A stretch of DNA of 64,000 nt from Closterium sp. Naga37s-1 (taxonomy: Eukaryota > Streptophyta > Zygnematophyceae > Desmidiales > Closteriaceae), in NCBI GenBank assembly GCA_947471745.1, contig CANJKZ010000092.1, positions 744,001 through 808,000 of the forward strand. The letters run 5' to 3'. Below, piece by piece: positions 58,014 to 64,000 of this stretch (position 1 is its first letter; each line of letters starts with the position of its first letter). The notes beneath the pieces are model-generated. The model was not told the DNA's origin. It saw nothing but the letters and a program-made list of their open reading frames with translations, and ran no database searches. A program made the position numbers and the translations under genes.

Positions 58014-59612
58014 CGGTCTGGATGATACCAGCAGCTTCAAGCTAAGAAACCTGGCGATGTGAAGTTCAGAAGGACGCAACAAGGGAAATTTAGGCTTCTG
58101 ATTGCTATGCGCCTCGGCCTCCGAAAGCTACTGCTCCTGTCTACAAGATGTCACTCGAGGGTGTGATGTGACCTCTCTGTGGAAACTCCACACGCTGACA
58201 AATGACTGTATATAGCGTGGCGTAGCGTCCATGCATAGCCGCATGCTTCGAGAAACGAGACAGTGTCGCTGTACTTCTGCTGTGGATGGACGAATTATCT
58301 GGAAGGATCAAATTTGTGAGGTTTGGAGAGCAGACGATGTGGGCGATTCCAAGCGACAATTTCGAGGCGTGTGCGAAAAGTGGGGCGGCCATAGCAGGTA
58401 GAATCTGTGCCTTGTTGAAATCTCCGCTGCGACGAAGGTCGTCGCCATTCATGCGCGGCGACTCGACCCAGAGGTTTCAGGGTTCAGGCAGGGTGTGTGC
58501 GTTGGCTAAGGAGGAGTGTCGGTTATTGGTGTCGAGCGAGTCGAGATTCGGGAATGGGGAGTCAAGGAGCCAGCTATGCATTTTCTGACTGATGAGCCCA
58601 CGTGGCATGGGCATGTCGGCGATATTTTTGCTGAGTGCTTTTGCCCATTGGATAGCGCTGTACTTAGAGCCTGCAACACTTGCCGAATTGAATTACCGTA
58701 GTATTCACTCTAGTGTATGCGCCATCAAAACAACTTGTTGTGCACATCTCTACAACACATGAAAGCGATAGAAGCGAGTATCGCATTCTACGTTCACTTC
58801 ACTATGGTATGTCAAGACAGATGGAGTGAAGTTTGCCTTGTAACGAAGATCCCTACTGAGAAGATCTTACCGCTGAAGCCAACGGTTTCGATGCCTTTCA
58901 TAGACCTGAAGCACGTCCAACGAAGCCCAAGCTTCCGATCCGCCCAAGCTCCCCGTGCACGGTGCGCCCCAATTTCCATACGCACACTCACCACCACACC
59001 ACGCCGTTTCGCGCTTGCCCGAACCTCTCGACTTTCCATACCTGCTACATCCAGAAATCTCGTGACCTCTCCCCTCCCCTACCGGTTTCACTTGCCAGTC
59101 TGCTAGCTTCGACATCCGCTCCGCACACAGCAGCGCCGTTTCTTGGCATTCTCCAAGAGGTTCTGGCTCCATTGGCTCGGCTCGGCAGCACTGGCTGCTC
59201 GTCCTCCCTGCCCGTTTTCATGAGCTTTCTATTGGCCTTGCCTTCTGCTTCAAGTTCTCCACCCCCACCCCACTTCTTCCCCGATACGCGCCAAACTGGG
59301 CTCCCGTTCCCCCTACACCACTCCTCAGGTCCCCCAATCAACTCAGCTTTTTTGGCATTTCTGTATTTATAATTACAACTCTGTAGCTCTGCGTGATTCA
59401 AGGCGCTTACGTTGCTGCTAGTGCTGCTGTCACCTACGTTACTTACCGTACATTTTTCTAACGTCTATACAGCGCGAACGCACTCACCACCAACCCCACA
59501 CTCAGACCCATTTACAACGGCCCTACCACAGTAGTAATATCTAATAGCCATCTACCACGAGTGCGTGAGGGGAAGGAGTAACTATTAGTTAAGAGTTTAT
59601 TGTTGAATCCTC
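58014..59612. other. Divergent intergenic region
   Basis: Upstream regions of the SOUL and NOI-like genes. No convincing exon; short ORFs on both strands overlap one another. Confidence 0.5.
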
Positions 59613-60198
59613 ATGGCAGAGCCAAGTGGTCCCGGTCTTCTCGCCCCACCTAAGTCCCTTCCTGGTGGCTCCAGCGCACCACCCATTAGAAAACCAGTCA
59701 TAGCGGAGGAACGACAGGCGAAGGTTAGCAAACCCTAATCTCTTGAAGAAAGCTCGTCGTTCCTCGTGGTTACTGGTGGCTGCTCCTCAGTTCGGTTCTT
59801 CAACTTTTCTGGGCTGTCACAAAACGGACATAATCGTCTTTATCATCTTCCTCGTGTTTGGAGCTCTGCTGATCTTGCCAGCCTGCACGTTGCACCGCTG
59901 CTTATTCGGCATTCTTTGTTTCTTCTGCCCCCTCTCTCGCCTCTATAGGGTACTATCCCGCAGTTCGGGCAGTTCGGTGACAACAATGTCGGGTACACAG
60001 GTGTGTTCGCTGTGAAAAAACAACAACGAAGACAAGGCGACGACGACTTGTTTCCGGAACCTCAGCCGATGGGCACTTTCGATCAAAAGCCCGAAGCGAC
60101 AACGGCCCCTCCAGTAAGTTCTTCTCTGACTGACATTTGCTTTTCCGGTCATGATGTTGCAGAGTATTTTTGAGAATTCTAAAAAATACTCAACTTAG
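59613..60198 (+). CDS. Small NOI/RIN4-like protein (tentative)
   Basis: Exons 59613-59723, 59949-60113 and 60163-60198 join in frame to 103 aa. The Pro-rich start (MAEPSGPGLLAPPKSLPGG) leads to GTIPQFGQFGDNNVGYTGVF and VKKQQRR. This loosely fits the NOI motif (P-x-F-G-x-W, spacer, Y-T-x-x-F, basic tail), with Phe where Trp is usual. RIN4/NOI proteins are membrane-linked regulators of immunity and exocytosis. The last exon codes SIFENSKKYST and is mostly the 30-nt palindrome of site 22. No palmitoylation-type cysteines are seen at the end. The family call is weak; the gene structure is better supported. Confidence 0.45.
60162..60191. repeat. Palindrome, AATT core, one mismatch (site 22)
   Basis: A 30-nt inverted repeat with GAATTC centre. 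It starts one base after the acceptor A of the last NOI-like exon and supplies most of its codons. No flanking direct repeat seen. Confidence 0.9.
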
Positions 60199-61910
60199 AC
60201 AATATTTTACCAAACCGGTTTGTGCGTGCACGCAAAGGTGTGAGGTATTATGCTTACCAGCCATTTGCTCGTAAGCTTCGAAAATAAAGACGATTCGCGA
60301 GTCTGCTAAGGTTCAGCGTGCCCAACCCATTCTAGGCCTGTCTGACGAAGGCCTCATTAGTTTATATCGAGGCTGGACGTCCCGAGCAGTTGACGTCAAT
60401 ATGCACAACTCGCGGGCCACCCTTAGTCAGGGAACGATGACTAACAGATAATGATGGTTAACTGCTTCCACTATGTCGAGTATGGGCTCTGCAGTTACCC
60501 TAAAGACTATTACACACAACATCTGGTTAACGAAGCGATATCTGTTCTTGTTATTCAATCATCGCAGCAAAGCCTGCGTGTGCCCAGCCGACGTTAAAGT
60601 TGGTGTATGGAGGAGTCAGTTAGGGATATCAGGCGAACCATTCCCGCCCTTTTTGAGGCGCGAACGAGAGAGAAGAACAAGTTAGACGCGCCAGAGGTTT
60701 GCTGTGGTATGCAGGTGTCTTGGTGTCATTTCGGTGTCTTGGTTGTCGTTTCTGAAGTAATCAGAGTCATGTAAATAAGAAGTTCCCGGCTTTTGAGTGT
60801 CAGGGGAACGGACACGTATCTTGGCGTGGTGCAGATGATGGCTGTTGAAAGAGTTCCTTCTGAGGATAATATGGATGTGTTTCGTGAACATGAAGGCCCT
60901 GGTTCTTTATAGTGATGATCGACCAACGCCTTTCTGTGTCTGCGTTTTCTTAAGTGCTGTGTTGTCTCCATCCCCTCATCCTTGTCCGTGTCCCCTTAAT
61001 GTCGGCCTGATCTCTTCCCATTGCTTGAATTCCTCTGCAGGCTGATGCAGCTCAACAAAACTGTTGTTGCCTCATACTATAAAAGAAGCAAGGCTTCCCT
61101 GCAGTCAAGGCATTGCCTCGTGTGGTTCATTCACTGCTGCCGCAGTCATCTCTCATTCGGGCGATCCCCACTTGTTACAGCTTGTGAGCTCTTTCTGAAG
61201 GCACTGCCGCATGGGACTTGAACGGTGTTTTGGTGGCAAAGGGTAGTGGTATGGTAGAAATGCTTGTGCGTTGGCTCACTGTATTGGTATTGTCATCCAC
61301 ATGGCAAGTCATGGCCTGGTGCTGAAGCCAGCTTGCACATTATAGCCTGGTAAGCCAGTTAGCATGTTAGTAGAATCTCTGCTGACTGAATATTGTGAGG
61401 AGTTTTTGGCAGAGCTGTATTTAATAGGATAGGAACTTTTTGTTTCTGTGAATGTACACAGCAATCATTTTAAGCATGTGAGATTGTAGTGTCTCACAAA
61501 TCTTACAAATACCATAACATCCTCTTCATGTTCGTGTTTTTTGCCATTGGAGGGGGTCAGTCAATAAGGCAAATACAACAAAACACTATCATAAAGCTGT
61601 CAATAAGCACTAAATTTCACAGGTACACTGCAATGCAGCTCTATTGGTCATTTGTCAAGGAGCTGGCACAAAAATAAAATACAGCACACACCATAGAGTC
61701 AGTCAGGCACACGCCGGAACTCATAATCACATCGTCCCCCCCCAACCCCTTGCCCAGTCCTCCATTTCCCCATCCTCCTCATCAGCCAACCTTCACTTCC
61801 GTTCCAAACCACATGTAAAACTCTTCACTTTGTTACGTGCGAGTTAAAAAACACGCCGCATCGCTTTGCATCGTGCTGCATCCCTTCACACAGCACCGAA
61901 CCGCATTGCA
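60199..61910. other. Convergent intergenic region
   Basis: 3' flanks of the NOI-like and hybrid-kinase genes. A half-palindrome (TTTTTGAGGCGCG) at about 60650 may be a site relic. No gene is recognised. Confidence 0.5.
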
Positions 61911-64000
61911 TCACTTGCGCATCTCCACCAGCTTCATCACCAGGTCCTCCAAATCCTTGGGCCGAATCGGCTTGGTCAGGAAGTGGTTCATACCAGCTGC
62001 AAAGCACGCCTCGCGCTCGAAGTCGAACGCGCTGGCAGTGAGCGCTGCGATGAACTTGGGCGGCTGGCTCGGCAGCAGCTGCTCTGCATTGCGGATCTGT
62101 CGAGTGGCCTCCAGCCCATCCATCTCCGGCATGTGGCAGTCCTGGGAGAAGGAAGAAAACGAGGGGAGAGAGGAGGTTGGGAGAAGGGAAAGAAAGAAAC
62201 GATTGAGCTGAAGTGTGGGCACGCAACTCTGCCGTTGTTGCACAGTGCGAATGATTGCCATAACTCTCAAGTTACCTCAAAAGCGAAACAGAGCAATATA
62301 CTTCCACCCTCAAATGGAGCCACACTCACCATAAGAATAAAATCGTAGTGGTTGCTCTCGCACGCGTGCAGCGCCTTGAGCCCATTCTCCGCCACCTCTG
62401 TGGCAATCCCGAGGTTCTTCAGCATGCGGGTCACCACCATCTGGTTCACCGTGTTGTCCTCCGCAACCAAAACTTTCCACGTCTTCACACACTCGGGCAG
62501 CTTCTCGGGCAGCTCGTCCGTGAAAACCTTCTTGTGACAGCCGTGTCCCCCTCCTTTTCCGGTATTTACGAGAGATTGGGCACTGCCGGTTCGTTTCACA
62601 GAGGCCAGGGGGGAAGTGAGAGGGATGGCTGGGGATGATTTGGAGCAAGGGGAGCGAGGGGGTCTCTCCTGTGTCTTGCATCGCCGAGGCGGAGGCCCGG
62701 AGCAGTCTTGTAGCGAGTGAGATTTGAAGGACGAGGAGGGTTTAGATATGGCGATAGACACTCGTCGCCCGTTGCTGCCGTTTCTGCTCGTGCTGCTGCT
62801 GCTGCCGCTGGTGGCGCTGCTGCTACTGCTGCTGCTGGTGGAGGTATTGTTGTTGGCCATTTCTTTGAGGTTAGTTGTACTGCTGCTCCTGCGAACACTG
62901 CTGCTGCTGCCGCTAGAGCCACTAATCCTCTCCGTGAAGCTGTTTGTGCTTCTGGCCCTATGGATACTTCTACTGCTGCTGCTGCTGCCGCCGCCGCTGC
63001 CGCCGCTGTTGCTGTTGCTCGTGTTGCTGCTGCTATTGCTGTCTGCACTCCTGTCGGCGCTCCCTCTGCTGCTCCCTGCGGTGTGTAGGTTCCTGGGTTT
63101 ACTCTTGCTGCGGGTGAGGAATTTCCCCTCCGTTGCACTCGGTTTCAGCAAGTAATTATCGCTCTTAGACTTGCTGAACAGGCTTCGGACAGCAGAGATT
63201 GCGGCAGGGCTGGGGGGAGGCGGATAACTGGGAGCAGCAGGAGCAGCAGAAGCAGTAGGAGCAGCAGAAGCAGTGGCAGCAGGGGTAGGAGCAGCAGAGG
63301 AAGAGTCATTGTCAGCAGGAGCAGCGGCAGAGGTGGTGGGAGGCCAGGTGAGTGTGGGTGAAGCAGGAATGGCTGGAGCTGCTGGTGTTGCTGCTGAGGG
63401 ATTGGGAGGCCGGGATTGACACTCAGAGGCACCCGCTGCACCGCTGCTAGTGCCGCTACTGGTGCTGCTGCTGGTGCTGGTATTGGCCGGCACCGCAATG
63501 GGCAGGAAAATCTCCTTAGAATCTGCCCGACGCAGAGCCTTCTTGTGCCGAGGGGTCGGGCTGCGGTTGAGTCTCCGGCTCCCTGCTGACCAGATGGACC
63601 GAGACGAAGAAGAGGAGGTAGGAGTTGTCATTTGCGACCGAGACGTCTCAAACGTAGCGTCGCTGTCGCAATCCATGGAGTGATGTTGTTTCAGCACACG
63701 GCCTCCGTGATTGCTTGCTTCTTCCTTGCTCCCTCCCTTCCGAGACCGAGACTTTCGGGACCGGCCAATGGCGATCTCGGTTGCCGCCCGAACCAAGTGC
63801 CTTGCCCAATGCTCCTCCTCGTCGTCCGTTTCACTCTCCGACACGCTTCCCTCTCCTTCCTCTCCTTCCATGTTCATATCATCCTCTACCCCTTCTTCGT
63901 CCTCCTCCTCGCCCAGCTCATCCCACTCCTCCTCTTCCTCTCCCTCCTCGTACTCGTCGTCCTCTCCCTCCTCCTCTTCCTCGCTCTCCTCATCGCCAAT
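61911..64000 (-). CDS. Receiver-domain end of a probable hybrid histidine kinase (5' part beyond window)
   Basis: Visible exons are 64000-62330 (open to the edge) and 62141-61911, 633 aa in frame. The C-terminal receiver domain is complete: WKVLVAEDNTVNQMVVTRML (acidic pair E-D), [34 protein letters not shown] with the phospho-acceptor Asp as the first codon of the last exon, AALTASAF and FLTKPIRP (the conserved Lys). AEDNTVNQ and the DCHMPEMDG loop are typical of receivers fused to hybrid kinases in plant cytokinin or osmosensing relays. The rest is unusual: about 40 almost wholly acidic residues at the edge, then roughly 450 Ser/Ala/Thr/Pro-rich residues of low complexity. The kinase core, if present, lies outside the window; a stand-alone response regulator is possible. 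Confidence 0.8.
62760..63480 (-). repeat. Trinucleotide-rich coding stretch (CTG/GCA)
   Basis: Runs of GCTGCTGCT and AGCAGCAGG code poly-Ser and poly-Ala on the minus strand in the hybrid-kinase exon. ORFs on the plus strand (Leu-rich) are shadows. Confidence 0.85.

Noticed and set aside
58141..58452. Minus-strand ORF upstream of the SOUL gene
   Set aside because: No domain; it overlaps a plus-strand ORF of equal quality. Probably chance.

Overview
The window reads as nuclear DNA of a streptophyte: a land plant of an early lineage or a charophyte alga. Every well-resolved gene is split by GT-AG introns. The gene set is plant-like: plastid-type glutamate-cysteine ligase, an LRR receptor-like kinase, a heptahelical HHP protein, two Cu/Zn superoxide dismutases, an MRS2 magnesium channel and a hybrid-kinase receiver domain. 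Intron density, G+C-rich coding exons and very repeat-rich introns would fit a bryophyte or a zygnematophyte, but that placement is inference. No organelle, bacterial or viral genes, rRNA, tRNA or CRISPR array were recognised.

Layout. 1-480: a run of small hairpins. 486-2762 (+): 3' fragment of a receptor kinase. 3971-5420 (+): HHP/PAQR membrane protein, convergent with an O-fucosyltransferase-like gene at 5706-7784 (-). 9088-16052 (-): complete LRR-RLK, a paralogue of the fragment at the left. 17345-19616 and 20117-21669 (-): two tandem Cu/Zn SOD paralogues, one with a plastid-type leader and one with a secretory leader. 22373-23069: two TIR elements. 23300-27677 (-): bacterial-type ribosomal protein L3 with large minisatellites in its first intron. 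29311-36019 (+): MRS2/CorA-type Mg channel carrying a huge low-complexity insert. 37057-44846 (+): complete glutamate-cysteine ligase. 45951-56642 (+): plant coiled-coil protein. 57063-58013 (-): secreted SOUL haem-binding protein. 59613-60198 (+): small NOI/RIN4-like protein. 61911-64000 (-): receiver-domain end of a probable hybrid histidine kinase, open at the window edge. Reading frames were checked by joining exons by hand. The coding sums are divisible by three and stop-free for the RLK (633 aa), O-fucosyltransferase (495), both SODs (236, 188), L3 (430), MRS2 (936), GCL (524), coiled-coil protein (1073) and SOUL (250).

The outstanding feature is not a gene. Exon pieces are locally duplicated over and over inside introns, up to about ten times, each copy keeping its splice acceptor or donor. 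At 22 places there is a tiny palindrome with the core TTTTGAG-NNNN-CTCAAAA, where NNNN is itself self-complementary (GCGC, TCGA or AATT). About 18 of these sit exactly at the junction between two direct copies of local sequence. This repeating arrangement (copy, 18-bp palindrome, copy) appears in seven unrelated genes and is my main candidate for an undescribed system. A systematic assembly artefact is the main alternative. Related oddities are tandem arrays seeded on splice donors, a palindrome that forms the last exon of a small gene, and a duplicated start codon that makes a uORF.
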